From: Heliocidaris tuberculata
Taxonomy: Eukaryota; Echinodermata; Echinoidea; Camarodonta; Echinometridae
Assembly: GCA_025618425.1 (NCBI GenBank)
Contig: CM046844.1
Coordinates: 16,316,920 to 16,380,919, forward strand
Reading direction: 5' to 3'
DNA: 64,000 bases
The translations under genes were made by a program, and so were the position numbers. Numbering within the stretch: the stretch's first letter is position 1; each line of letters opens with the position of its first letter. Shown here in pieces: positions 35,990 through 50,200 of this stretch. The notes beneath the pieces were generated by a model. It saw nothing but the letters and a program-made list of their open reading frames with translations, was not told the origin of the DNA and did not search any database.

Positions 35990-36806
35990 CAGTGGTGCAT
36001 CTACGGGGGGGGGGGGGGGGGGGGGGGGGGGGTGGCACTTGAAGGGAGGCGCAAAAAACGCAAAAGAGAGAAAGAAAAGGGGGAGAAATACAATACAAAA
36101 TGCATAAGAAATTGTGTTTTACAGGGTTTGAAATGCAAAAATTTTCTATAGCTCGGTCACTTAATTTGCTCCCTCGCATAATTATGTTCAAAACCTTGCT
36201 ATTTCGCGCCCCTAATGGCGTTTTTAAAGTGTTAACCATTAATTGACTCTAGTTGCTTTGCCACTCCCCCCCCCCCCCCCCCCCCCGCATAGGGCAGGAG
36301 CTTGTTAAATTTTGCGCCCCCTGATGGGATAGGCCTATACGTGCATAAAAGGCACTAGTGTAGAACATTCGAAAGAAATCATAAATTTGCCTTGCAATTG
36401 CCTTACTCAATTCTTCAAATATATTTCTTCAGGGTTTTCATTCATTTTGTGCCCCCAAAATAGGAATGTTCAAAATTTAAAAAAAAAAATCTATTGCTAG
36501 GTCACTGTATTCCCTTGGATTAATTTTTTTTGTAAGGGTAAAATACATAAGAAATTTCAATTTGAGGGGTGAAAAGGAACAAAAAATCTGCCGCTCGGTC
36601 GCGTTGCTCCCTCGCTTACAATAACTCATCAAATTTGGGCCAGCAAACCTGGGTTATGTGCATCAAAACTCTTTTTCACATAGTGCCATCATTACTAAAT
36701 TAAAAACACTCATTAATCTGAGTTTGGGCATGGGTGGGGGGGGGGGGGGGGGGGGTCGCAGATTTGATAGTTTTCCCGGGCGCCAAAAGACCTAGATACG
36801 CCACTG
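35990..36806. mobile_element. hAT-type MITE with G-runs, 817 bp
   Basis: Ends CAGTGGTGCATCTACGGG and CCTAGATACGCCACTG. The flanks TGTATATA and AATATATA agree at 6 of 8 positions, so the duplication has decayed. Internal runs of G (about 36005-36032 and 36737-36755) and C (about 36266-36286) are prominent. It shares the CAGTGGCG terminal style of the other hAT elements here. Confidence 0.65.
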
Positions 36807-37375
36807 AATATATAAGTCAATACAAATCATACAATGAACTCTGTTTTGGTGTATTTATTTTGTAATATACAGGATATCTCTTTAATTTTACAACTTTTTC
36901 TTTTTTAATATTTGGGTAAAGGATAAAGTAATTTACTTTAATTTTAACAGTTAGAATGAGCAGTTAGGAGCAGTCTAGAGATGGATAATTTTTTTTTATT
37001 GTGAGGTAAACAGTTGATTTTTTTTGTATGTATTTGCAATTTTTCAGTGTATGATCATTTAGTTCATTTATATTCTGTGAAAGTCAGGTATTCATGATGT
37101 TTCAATGTCTTTAATTATGTGTGCCTATTCATATTGTTTTGTTTTAATTACCAAAATTGCCTTTTTGATTTGTTATTTGACTCAGATGAATAATGCAATA
37201 TTTTGTCAGAAAATATAGTGTTTAAGCTTTTGTAAATTTCCCCAATGTTTATCTGACATTTTAGGTTCAACATCATTTTTGTTCATATATGTATTTTGTA
37301 CATTGATTTATTAATTTATAATTTATGATTAGCTGAATTTCTATGTAAGAATGATAATACTGTATGATTTTTTCT

Positions 37376-37800
37376 TTTCAGTTTTATAGGGGAAGTCTTC
37401 CAGATGAAAACTTTATTTTCATAAAAGTGGAAGTTAGAGAAAAAGCTAATAAAAGATAAGAAATTTATGAATTTTAGAGTTGTTATTGATCAAACACTAC
37501 TCCATGACTAGCTTGCCAAGTAGTCCTTCATAATTTTCATATTGGATGAAGGAATAGAATACTTCATGGGGGGGGAGGTAGAAATCTGTCCAATAATATA
37601 TGTAGTATACACGTATGACACTATTTAATTTTGATTTTAAAAATGAAGTTATTCATTTTATTACAAAACGAATGGAGAGTTAAAAGGGAATTATGTGTTT
37701 TATAAATCACAACTTTATTTGTCAATTTTCTTATCCGGATTTTATCGGGTTTCGTTCAGTTGTTTGAATGATCTGTTTCTCTTATTTTTCTGCTTTTCTT
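37376..37800. mobile_element. Diverged relative of the 19655 TTAA-type MITE
   Basis: Shares blocks such as GATCAAACACTACTCCATGA and TTATCCGGATTTTATCGGG with related positions in 19655-20221, in the same order and with inverted halves. Ends are not clear, so limits are approximate. Confidence 0.4.
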
Positions 37801-38511
37801 GAAGGCAAGATTATACAGAAAAAGATCTTAGCTGTGTTGATTTGAAAATCTGAAAGAGGGTTCCAAAGATTGCATAGGATCTTTATTCATGATATTCAGA
37901 ATTTATATGGAACTTTAAAATATTAGTATCTCAAGCTGAAGATAATTCTTCTGGATGACTTTCTCTTTAACACTTTCACCAATTTGAGGGCAATTATGGC
38001 CAGGTTATAAAAAAAAAAAAAAAGAACTCCAGAAAATGCAAAGTGAGTTAAGTTCTGGCAAAAGTGAAAATTTGTTTGTGAGCCATCTCGTTTTTTTTTT
38101 TTTTTAATGTCAGTTCGGAAGAATATCATAGTAGAAATGGTCCCTGAAAAGGATTGATCTTCAAATGCTTTCATTTTCAAAATATGATCGATGAGTAATA
38201 GCTAAAAAGTTTGGACCAAACATTTGTGCCACACGAGTGTGTAGTCCCATATACCCATTTATGTGTGCTGTGCATGAGATTTTCAGCAAGACTTGATCAA
38301 TTTCTTATCATTTAGATGATTCCAAAACATCACAGTATACACCAATCCTTATGTAGACAGGATCGACCTCTCCCAGTTGCTTCTAGACAGCTTCTTTCAC
38401 AATGTAATCACATGACCAGAACTCAGCTTGATCTGTTTAAAGCAGAGGCAATTGACAAATGAATGTTAAAAGATAGAAGTACACACAAGCTTTTCAAATA
38501 AATATTTATTT

Positions 38512-41251
38512 TCAAGTGATGAATGTATTCTTTGTACAGTCAGTAAAAGCTTATATTGAATACATTTATGAATTGTTACAAATGGAATGAATCTGTATCA
38601 ACATATGAATATAAATATATATTTACAATTTAGAGAAAAAAATTGGGTATCATGCTAGTTGTGTCTCAGTCCCTGCCTATTTCTTAATCCCTACTTTACA
38701 TCTATTTTTCCCTCATGCTCTCTCATTTCTCCTCTATTACAATTCCTTCTGTAGTCTATAATTTATTGTTTGCTTTCTCATTACAATTATTGATAGGTAA
38801 TATTTGTATAATTCTGTTGATTCAACAGGGAGAAACTTAATTAAATGGTGATAGGAAAGGCAAATATAGTCTAAAGCGACAGAAGTCAAAAGATGTAATT
38901 CAAACTGAAATACAAACCAGCGTTACTTTTGCAATAGTTCCACACTGTTTTTGAACATTATATAAAATAAGATATTTCATAGATTTTGAAGATACTATTC
39001 AACACGTGGACATGGTCTTGAATTAGAATGTAAGGAAAAAACATTCCTTAAACTTAAATAATGTACATGTAGTACCAGCTCTCAACCCATAGCAGTTCAG
39101 AGTTTTCCTAAGGCCTCAATTAATCAGCTTTTCCTCCTAATATTGGCAACAATTATTTTTTTTTGGTACTCCAACATACTTTTAGAAAATAAAAGTATAA
39201 AAAATATTTAAACTTTTTTTTTATAAATGAAGCAATGTGAATGAAAATTTAACAATTTAACAGAAAATTGCCAATTTGCACACAAAAATAGTGATTATAT
39301 AATTTACACTGTGTTGCCAACTTAGAGACTTTAATTTTAAGGTACAATTAAATTGCTCTCATTCGAGAACAGCACAATGTACTGCATTAAAAATGGACAC
39401 AACATTTTCAGGAAATTGTTCTCTTTCTGCTCGTATATAATGTGTAATTCGCAGCATCTTGGATCAAAAGATACTTCAAAAGTGTCACTAAAAGGAGACA
39501 CTGTACTGCTATAGGTTAATAAGGAAAAATTACTGTTCATTTTTCATTAAGGATAATAAGAATTCAGTTTCTACAACGGTACAAATAATCCTAAAATTAT
39601 ATGAATTGTCATAACTACAGAATTAGTTTCACAGGAATAGACCGGTTCTGTAATGTATACAAATTTATGCACACTTCTTCTCTGAGCACGTAGTGACGAG
39701 CTATTCCATTAACCTGCTTTTTATAAATAAGCCTCAATGCTTAGAATCCAGTTTGCATACATTACTTGTTGCTATGTCCGGCAAGCTTTCAGGTTGTCAA
39801 GAACAACCTTTGTTTGAAAGGTATGTATAAAATTTGCATACATTACCGAAGCAGTCTATTACATACCATTGTAGTCATCCATATAATCTTGCGGACTGAT
39901 TCTCATCATGCAATTAACAAGTTAAATTAAAATGTAGTAATTGTAAACCTGTAAAAAACTAAGGAAATTTATTTGTATTTTGTTCTATAAATATAATTTT
40001 TAGATTGTGTAGTATGCTAAAGTCTATAAACTTTTGTTATTAAATGCTGCAATTAAAACAGATTTTGATGATGCCTACAAAACATTATGTATTTTCATGT
40101 TAATTTTCTATTGGAATACTATGCCACTGTGTGAAAATAAACAATTCAGCCCTTCATCTGACAAAAAACAGAGCTTCATTATGGCTCTAAACCATTTCAA
40201 TGCAAACATCAAATATTAAAGCACTCACTGAGCAAGAGGAATGATAGATCAGGTGTTTTTTCAAAGCTCGGATTCTTCTTATCTCCATTCGTTTTTATGA
40301 AAAGAAGTTTGGTAAGAAATAACTTGCAATACAAAAGAATACATGTAGTTAATTTGCATAGGAGACATTCACAAATTACATTTGCTGGCCAATACACGTA
40401 CTAACATTTGAATACAAAATAAAGCCATGGATTTTTACATCATGAATGGCTCTCCACCTAAAAGATAAAAGGTCTTTGAAGTCACGCTACAATTGTAGAC
40501 TCATTTCATGTTCATTCTTTAATCAGATCATGTTGTTACGATGTGGTAAAAATGTTTAAAACATAGATTTCGCCATGTAAAACAATCTGAAAAAAAGCCA
40601 CGGAAAGGTTTGGTTTCTACTATGCGACTTTAGCAGAAATTTTCCAGAGACAACTTGGAGGTTTTGACTAGAACGGCAACATTTGGTACTTGTTTATTTC
40701 CAGGGCCCTGTTTCATAAAATTTGATATTAATATGAACTGTCAAAATGTCATTACAATTATGCTTTCAGCCAATCAAATGCAATGATTTCTGAAGCTTAT
40801 ATCAATTATTGTAACTTCTTAACACATTTTATGAAACAAGACCAATGTCAAAATGAAAATAGTAAGATGGCCTTTATAATAATATTTAGGTATTTTTACC
40901 AAACTCCTGGGGACATAAGATTTACTAATGAAACAGGCTCGTAAACAACGGTAGAATCATTCCTTCCATTTGCAGAGGTTTTCAGAGACCACTTTGTGAT
41001 TTTGACAAGGATAGCAATATTTGGTACAGTGAAGTCTATCTAAAAAACCACTCAAGGGAGACAAGAAAAGCGGCCTCTGTTAGCAGCGGGTGCCATGGTA
41101 TGATTAATTTAGTACAGGTGGCAATGAGAAATGAGTTTACAGGAAACAATGTGGTCTTTACAGACAGTTGTCTCTCTATGCAGGTGGTCGCAGAAGCAGG
41201 TTTCACTGTGTTTGCCTTATTCAAGGTCGGAATGAAACGGGTCAAGGAAAT
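38512..41251. other. Between convergent genes: ZMYND12 3' flank and old repeats
   Basis: No exon is recognised. It contains a relic of the CCCTTTCGAGACA family (about 39090-39540), a copy of the AGACCTGTTCACAAA repeat (about 39640-39865), a GTTTCATAAA foldback (40701-40843), and a repeat with AAGACCACTC-like units (41029-41235). Part is presumably ZMYND12 3' UTR. Confidence 0.4.
40701..40843. mobile_element. Foldback MITE, GTTTCATAAA family, copy 2
   Basis: Left end CCTGTTTCATAAAATTTG, right end ACACATTTTATGAAACA, and the conserved core CAGCCAATCAAATGCAATGA followed by TTTCTGAAGCTTAT. Confidence 0.6.
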
Positions 41252-44200
41252 CTAGTAGCCAGTGGCAGGGAAGCCATGATCTTTCTTGGTGGGTAGTTCA
41301 TTCAAAGCCTGGCTGAAGTTTGCCACGTGACCCATCAGCTCATTATCCTCTTCACCAGACGATTTCATCAACGCTTGACATTTGTCTGTAAGATCTCTCG
41401 CCTATGTGTAGTAGTAAGAAAGAGAGAAATGAATAAGTCATAGTTTTTTGGTTTTTTTTGTAGACTTACAAAAAGCTGTAACAGGTTATCAGTCAAGAAG
41501 TAAAGCATTGCTTCAACTGTCAAGTTCCAACATTATTTGTGGGGCCCATTCTTTATTTAAAACACATGAAAGGTAGTTATCTTGGCCAAATGTACTGCCT
41601 AAAGCACTGTACAACACACACTCTGATGACAATTGTCAATATCCTCCAGACCTCCACTAACCAAATTTCTAACTTCAACCCTGAACCAAACGTCATACCT
41701 AAACCTAACCCAGACAATGGTCGCCAGAACAAAAGTTGGACCACCACTTATAGCATTAAAAGAATTTCACTATTCTCACCTTTGAGAAGTCTTCCAGTAG
41801 GAAGTAGAGCATCCCAAGGGCGTGGCAAACCAGTGCCGTGGTAACCGGATCTTGTGGACTGGACTGCTCTCGGATGTCATGGATGGAATGTAAGACTTGC
41901 TTTGCTTCCGCTTCTTGGGCTTCATCTACATACACATCCAAACAGATGTAAGCAGAGAAAGTAATGAAGGGATGCAAACATGTACATGGGTTTCGTCATC
42001 CGAGTGTTCCAAAACATGCAAAAATCTGCTAATGTCATCTCCAAAAACATGTCATTTAGGTTCATTTGCAGACTGAAACATTGCTACATTTGCTCATGAA
42101 ATTTACAAATTTAAATCAATTTACATTAAACATACAAGAATATCTTGTAATTATATTTACTTTTATGCCCTAGAAATGACAAACTTCTGCAATATCATAC
42201 TACATCCTCGTACCCGTTCATGGTAAAGAGAATAAGCATGTGGGATGGGTTGGAAACCAAGCAGGGATTTGTCTATTCCATCTAATCTTCTAATGCATTA
42301 AACCAGGGAGGTGTTTCATAAAGCTGTTCGTAAAGTTACGAACGACTTTACGCACGACTGGTACCTGTTCTTGGGTGCTGATCAGATTCTCAATCATTTT
42401 GATTCCCATCAGCTAAAGTTGAAATCCGATCTTTGTGGATTAAAATTCTTGCTGCTAAACAAGCATCCGAATGCAAAGTTAATTATTTGTCAAAATTGAT
42501 TAGGGTTACTGGAAATTCAGTCCCACATGTTAAAATACCAGGAAAAATCTGGGATATCTCATTTAGCACAAGAACATATCACCAGTTGTGCGTAAAGTCA
42601 TTCGTAACTTAAGAACAGCTTTATGAAACACCCCCTTGGTTTGTTTGCAATGTGTATAAATACACAAGCCTCAGTTTTCCATATAAAGAGAAGTATTTCA
42701 GGTCACTCATGGGTTTCCACACAAGCTTTAATTGAATCATTATAATTATAGTGGAAACACACTGTAGCAAGGACCTTGGGACCATGAAAATATCTCGTTA
42801 TACATGTATCAGGAATCTCCTTATATCAGGGTATTTTTAAAAAAACAAAAGCATACAAAGACCTGGGACCAGTAAAATTACCTTGCTATATCAGGAATCT
42901 TGTTATATATTGGAACTCTGTATAACGAGTTTCCACTATAAACGCCCAGAAGTTCAAATGCCATTTGTACAAACTTTAAAATTGAACCCATACCAACATG
43001 GGGCCTTGATTACCTAGTGACTCTGGTTTGGCTTTCTTCAGTTCTACTGCCACAGCTCCTACACCCGCCGGCGTCTCCGCCCGGTGGGTGCGCGCCCTCA
43101 CGAGTCTCAGCAGATGGGTGTGCCAGATGTCCGTCACCCGCCCATAGAGGGAGTCTGCAACGTCCATGTGATTCTGACGGAAGAAGACATTGGCCATGTG
43201 GAAGTATCCGCCCGAGGTGCCGATGTTGTCTGTGCCGTACTGCTCTGAGGCATTGAAAATCTGTAAGAGGAAAGAATGATGGATTGTAAAGTCAGTTTCA
43301 ATCACCATATGTGTATATGCCTACTGTATAGCAGAGAAGCTTCTTTGACTTACAATCAGGGGCGGTGCCAGGGTATTTAAATGGGGGGGGGGGGCAAAAT
43401 GACGCGTATAGCAACATCGCATGTCGAGGGTCTTGAAATAACAAATAGGACTATAACAGTTATGTCAAAATTGCATGGCCTAGCCTTCTCTTCTCCATTT
43501 CCCCTTCTCTTTCTCCTTTTTTCCCCCTTCTTCCTCTTTTTTTTTTTTTTTTTTTTGCTCGCTTGAAAAATAATAGGGGGCGGCCGCCCCCCCTGCCCCC
43601 CCTGTAGCGCCGCCCCTGCTTACAATCACTTGACAATAACTTTAAAGTCTTCACTTATACAGTGAAAGCTGTCTATAAATTAAGACCACTCAAAGGGGAC
43701 CAAAAAAAAACAGTCTTTATGAGCAGGTGGTCTTTTTGTACAGGTTCCTTTAACACACTTTTCAATGAGAAACAATTTACAAGGGAAACACAAACAGTGG
43801 TCTTTATAGACAGGTGGTCTTTCTATACAGGTGGTTGCTAAAGCAGGTTGGACTGTACCTCTATTTTCATTGACATAACATTTGCTAGGTGACAATTGCT
43901 CCAGGCTCTATTTCATCAAAGATATGGGGTTAGGGTAAGCGTAAGGGTTGCATTTGGGTTTCAAGTTAGGTTTACGGTCAGGGTTAGGTTTTTGGTTGAG
44001 GGTTGAATAAGGATTTAATTAAGTGTATGATATTGACAGACCGTAGAGCAATTGTTCGCCAAAGCATGTGTCTTAGACTACTACCTTTATCATTTATTTA
44101 TTACTGAGAAAGCCATGAAAATTTTTACTATGTACAACATGGGAATTTAAGGCAGCTAAAACAACAAGATATGTTTTAGGAAACATGTTTGTGCTGTAAT

Positions 44201-47200
44201 ATTTTCACAGTAATAGACAATTATACTCTTCTTTCATACATGTAGCTAGCCCAAACTTTTCTCAGTCTCTCCTCACAAAATGGCAATAAGTCTGCAACAG
44301 ACCTGTTCACAAATATATTCAAAATTTATGCATACTTTTAAAACAAAGGTTGTTCTTGACAAACAGAAAGCTTGTCAGAGGGTTGTCAGATGTAGCAACA
44401 AGTAATGTATGCAAACTGGATTCAAAGTATTGTAGTTCATTCATTAATAACAGGTTAATGGAATACCTCGTTACCAGGTCCCCAGGAAAGAAACATCCAT
44501 AAATTTCAATAACTTTGTGAACAGATCTATTAACCATTAACTCATCCCATGCTACTTCTAGCTAATATGAGCCTTAATCACCAAATAAGTGCATGTGTGT
44601 TCAGTGGGACAATGGATACCAATTAAAGAGAACTTTCTTTGTTCTACTGTACATGCAAGAGCCACATGCCCTTGCTAATCTATCCCATTGTGTCAAAACA
44701 CAAAAGCTTTTCTGAAGAACATCAATTCCTAGATCTCTATCTCAATGGGCCTATCCCCCCTGGTGTTAAAATCACAAAATGGTATACAGTGCTCTTGTTA
44801 ATGAGTGTCTACTCAGCAGTGTGTGTGGTAATACTCTATCAAAGTACTTGACTTTCTACATAGGTAAAAGACAGATGTCAAGACTACCGTATTTCGATCT
44901 CAACATAGTTCAACAAGAAAGTTTGCTGCAATCAAGAAAACTGAAGAATTTCAGAAGTCCTTTCAGAACCGTCCCTTTTGGGAGGAAGGGTAGGGGTTGG
45001 TGCAATCAGTATTTTGAACTGTGACAATGAACAATTTGAACAAACTGAAAAGCTGTATTATTATTAGTTGTTCTTTCTTTAATATTTATATTAATTAATG
45101 AACTCAGGACAATATACTGCATGTACTTGCATATTCTTCTATTCCCTGTAACTTCTCTATTTTTAGTATTCTCAGAAATTCCATTCATGCATGACCATTT
45201 GTCAATTGCTTGTACTCAACATAAATGCATACAAGAAAGCAACATAAATCACGGTTTGCCTTAATCAATGGTATAAGCCTTAGATGACCCAACATTTTAA
45301 CGAAAGGTTATCAACAAGGATATTGGATCTTGGAAGTTTGTTTGTTCTTTGTGTAGCCCTGCATAAATCCACATACACTACATAGTGAGTTTTTGAATGT
45401 GTCGACGTGAACACCGTCCTAGATCCTCCCAACTACAATGGACTGCTTTGTGTTAGCTGCATACTGCACTTTGTGCAAGAACGGCTCACCCGTCCACTGG
45501 CTTCTCCCTCGTCCACTAGTCAGATCGAGAACGCGTCAAACATGGTTTTGCCGTCTTCTCTAAAACGTGAACCTTGCTTCACCTACTTTGTATGGAGTCA
45601 ACACAAAGCAATCCATTGTCGCTGGGAGGATCTAGGACAGCGTTCTAGTCGACACATCGAAAACAGGTACACTCCCCATGTGCACTGATCTTAAATTCCT
45701 GGCAACTATAGAGTGTAATACCCGAAACATCAATCATCTCTCCTTTCTTTGAAAGAAAACTAAAAATTCTTGCTAAGACTATACCAACAGAATAATCTAG
45801 TGAACTACTCATAGTTCAAATTCTTTTAAAACTGGTTCCCCTCCATGAAAGAATAACCAACAGCCCTCATAACAACTATCCCATTTGCCACTCTCCAACC
45901 CAGGTGTTAAATAGGTACCAGTAAGAAGGACTTCATTGAATGCTGTGAGCGCTAAATTGGTAGCCCATCTAGCTAGAGCCAGAGTAATATTTGAGTGCCT
46001 TGAGCACCTTGTGTGGTGGATATGGTCCGTACAAAAAAAAAAATCCAACATTATCATTATTATTATCATTGTTACTGCAAAATCTTATATGATCTTACAT
46101 CATCTGCCAGATTCCTGAGTGCTTCTTCATAATTGCCTTCTGCAGCATAGAGCAGCCCCCAGTTCCTGTAGAGTTTGGACTTGATGGCATGGCTAGCATC
46201 AGGTGTCTTCACCACCGTCCACTGAGCTTGGGCAAGGTATTCCTCGGCTTGCTGGAGTTTGTGAAGCCCTAGTGTTACAGGAAAATCATACCTGTAGCTT
46301 TACAAACATGTAAACATCTCTACATATAAAGGTATAGGTATTAAGGTAGTTCTTGTATCTATGTACAAGCACAGGCCATGCAGACTGAAAATTGAGACCT
46401 CGGATTCATGAAAATATACCAAAAGGGTTCTCTGTGAGGTACATGTAGGTGTGGAAACCAATCTTCTTTTTAAATACTTAAATTCCTTACGCTTGAAAAA
46501 GAGACAACTTACGACCAGAAACACATTCATAATATTTGCTTATTATTCCATAGTAACTCTAGATATGAAGAACTGAATATGATAGCTATATGGGATGCTG
46601 CAAGAAAGCATTCATCGTACTGCTATATATTTTACTAACGATAAAAGCAGCATCAAAAGGCTTTACCAATGCTTGCTTCAGCCAGAATGAGATATGAAGG
46701 CACCAGTTCTATGCTATCCAGTCCATGTACGTCAATGCTGAACCTGAGAGACTGCATAGCAGCTGGGACTGCCTGTTCATGTTTGCCTTCAAAGAGCAGC
46801 TTCTGGCCGGTCGTTCTTGTCAGCTCTATCATGTGTTCCTTGAAAATTGAACAAAATTCAAGATCCATCGTAATGGTGAGTTTGAGCATGGTCGTACAAA
46901 GTCGAGCCATTCATGCATGTAGAATTCACCTTGGACTGAAAAAACACCTTCGACAATTTCGGACGATAACACCTCAAAATTGACAATAGACCTGTTCACA
47001 AAGTTATTGAAATTTATGGATGTTTCTTTCCTGGGGACCTAGTAACGAGGTATCCCATTAACCTGTTATTAATGAATGAACTACAATACTTGGAATCCAG
47101 TTTGCATACATTACTTGTTGCTATGTCTGACAAACCTCTGACAAGCTTTCAGGTTGTCAAGAACCACCTTTGTTCTAAAAGTATGAATAAAATTTGAATA

Positions 47201-50200
47201 TATTTGTGAACAGCTCTATTGAGCTTTAATTTTTAGAATAATATCTGTAAAAGAATACTTGGAATGTTTAATGAGATTTTCACTCTTTGATAAATCAAGG
47301 CCCAAAACTTTGTATCATTCAGAATCTGCTATTCCCAACACTTTATTCAGGCATCAGGATCATGAATAATTAATGAGACTGGGAAGCAAAAGATGTGGAG
47401 GATCGAATCGCAGGTGCAATTATTACACAATGTTATTGTGGTGCTTTGAATTAATAGACCAATTAATGAATAGCCTAGCACCTAGGCAACTACTGATGTC
47501 AAGCCCTGCTTGAACTCTTTATATGCCATGGATGGAAAGCATGGACTGATAAAGTGTTTGGAGTATCTTATAAATGTACACTGTCGACTGTGGCAGTCCC
47601 TTGTTTGTTCCATTGGTCGACCAAAGCCAATATAGAAGAGTTAAAGCTCAAGTACAGTATTGGTAGCAAAAAGAAAATTGGAGAGAAACGTTAAATATAG
47701 TCTCATGTTCTTCTCCTTGTATCAAAAGATGTCTGTAAGAGATCATTTGGTATTCCATAGATTTCTGGTGAATTTCAGTGGAAATATCTGCAAGGAATGC
47801 TCGATCACTGCCATTATGCTAGGACCCTTCCACCCCGACGGCTCCCTGCACAGCAATCTTGGGGCTTCGCACAGAGACAGCATGTGTATCACTGCGTGTA
47901 GCTACTCGTTGTGTACAGTGTATAGCACATGCTGCCTTTGGTGGGATTTTACGTGCAGGCCTGTCCCGGCACATAAATTAGTTTTTGCCTCTTATTTGTT
48001 TAATATTAAACTTTAGGAGGTGAAATCTTCACAGTGTCTTAGTATTGCTAGTATCTTGCTATTTATCATCAAAAATTGAAGAAATCTGACGAACAGTTTT
48101 TGAGGGCTTACCAAAACTCAACATGACCTTTAAGGGCTGGTCAGACCTCATCCATGACTATGAGATTTTCAACTAAAGGTATACACCCTACACCTGCCCT
48201 AAAATTAGCTTACACAAGCATACTCACACATACACACAACATAACAGGTCGTACCTTCATTTGAAAATCTCATTATCGTTATTAATGAGGTTTGACCCAC
48301 ACTTTACTGAACTGGTTAGTGGGCATGGCATGTGAAACCTTACCCTTCTCTCAAGCATCTCGGTTTCTTGCTTCCTGCGTTGCTCCTCTGACGAGAGGAA
48401 CGATACCTGGGTGGTTCTGAGAGGGATTAGGAGCTGGCATATCTTCTCATGGATGCCAACCCAGTCTGCCTGTTGATGCTCCACTCCACTGTGTAGGTAA
48501 TAGATAGAAGCAATTTCAATATCAACAGCATGATAATACAGCGACACCTGTATTATAAAGACCACGAAAGGGAGATGAGAGTAGCTGTCTTTATGGGCAG
48601 CTGATCTTTGTGTACAGGTTCCTTTTATAGTTTAAGACATGTTTCAAAGTGAATCACTATTCTCAGGAAAAAATGTGGCCTTCATACAGTTTAACATTGT
48701 TATGACAAATTCCTTTCGACCAAGGAAATTACCTCTTTATATTGAAACCTTGTTATATCAGGGCAAAAAAACAGTAGAATACAAAGAAGTGGGACCTGCA
48801 AAATTACCTTGTTATAATGAGACTATTGTAACAGTGTTCTTTATAACGAGGTTCCACTGTATAGTCTTTTTATAGAGAGTCAGTTGGTAAAGCATGTTTG
48901 ACTTTACATTTAATTTGTGTATGTAGGCAAAGATTATTAAGTAAAGGCAAGCGTGAGTCATCACTGCTCTGCTACAAAAGTGAACACTGTACACGTACAC
49001 AGCATTACTGCAGAATGACAGAAGGAAACATTGGGTTATAGGCCAACTAATTCCGAGGGCCAAACTTTTTAAATGCAACAAGAAATCATATATTTGTCAA
49101 TGATGACACTCTATATTTCCATGCAATGGGAAAAAGAAAACCCTCTTCATTCTGCAGGATAACTTCTTAGATCAAAGATCGAGATCCATTTGTGTAACTC
49201 GAGCTTCACAAGGGTTTTAAAAAAAGAGACTGAAAATTCCACATGATCAAATTTACTCTGAATGACTGCATTTGAAATCATAACAACAGTGGGCATTCAG
49301 AATTTTATAATGATATCTGTCTTTAGTCTTTACTGCAAGCAGCGACACACTTGTAGATTATCCAAGATGGATCATACATAAAGAAGGGGGAAAAAAAAAC
49401 AATTTAAATAGACTATTTGCAGCAGAATATAAGATTTGAATAGTTGTGAATGGGTACGTACAAGGCTTTGTTAGATGACCTTTGTTGGATGACCTCAGGA
49501 AGGGGGGGGGGGGAACTATGTGTCCATGTCTAGTTCTAATTCTAGGTATAAGTCTGGACAGGCTGTGTATCCGGATAGATAAGTCATTTGAACCAGTTTG
49601 CATGCTATTTGAAGAATCATTAAAATGGTATGTTTATAATTTTGTAAATGAAAAATATTCATGGAAATAATTAGACATATTCAATGCACATTTTTAGCAA
49701 AATCTTTCATCCAAAGAGACGGCTTCGCATTTGTTAAGTGTCCGGACACACAACCCCCCATCCTATAGACTATTTAACCCTTTCGAGACAAATGACCACA
49801 TTTTTGTGGTTTGGCTTAATAACTTTTGATCCAGAGCTCTCAAAAATATACCAGATGCATGAGTAGAAAGAGCAAAAAATTTGTACTCACAATGTTTCCA
49901 TTTTTGTTGCATGACCATATTGCGTTTGATGCCAGGAATTTTAAAACGGAGAATAAGCTTCAAAATCCTTAAATTGGCAACACATTGAGAGGTTCAAAAT
50001 CACTGTTTTTTAACAAAATTGGCAATTTTTTCAATTTTCGACTAAGTTTCTAATGATGTATATTGTTTTCAAAGACATTACATTTTGTTAGAACCATGTA
50101 GCACTAAACAAAAAATATTATTGTTGCCAATTTGAAGAACAAAATGTGATCAATTTAGCCCTTAAAAAATTCCTGTCTTGAAAGGGTTAATATTAGTCAA

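Larger units (their letters stand above)
34980..38511 (+). other. Downstream flank / possible 3' UTR of SLC33A1
   Basis: No exon is recognised. It includes a hAT element (35990-36806) and a TTAA-type relative (about 37376-37800). AATAAA-type signals are frequent, so the true 3' end cannot be fixed by eye. A palindromic signal, AATAAATATTTATT, sits at 38497-38510. Confidence 0.35.

Noticed and set aside
45407..45688. 93-codon open frame in a ZMYND12 intron
   Set aside because: It spans both arms of a foldback element and is on the opposite strand from the gene; no family resemblance.
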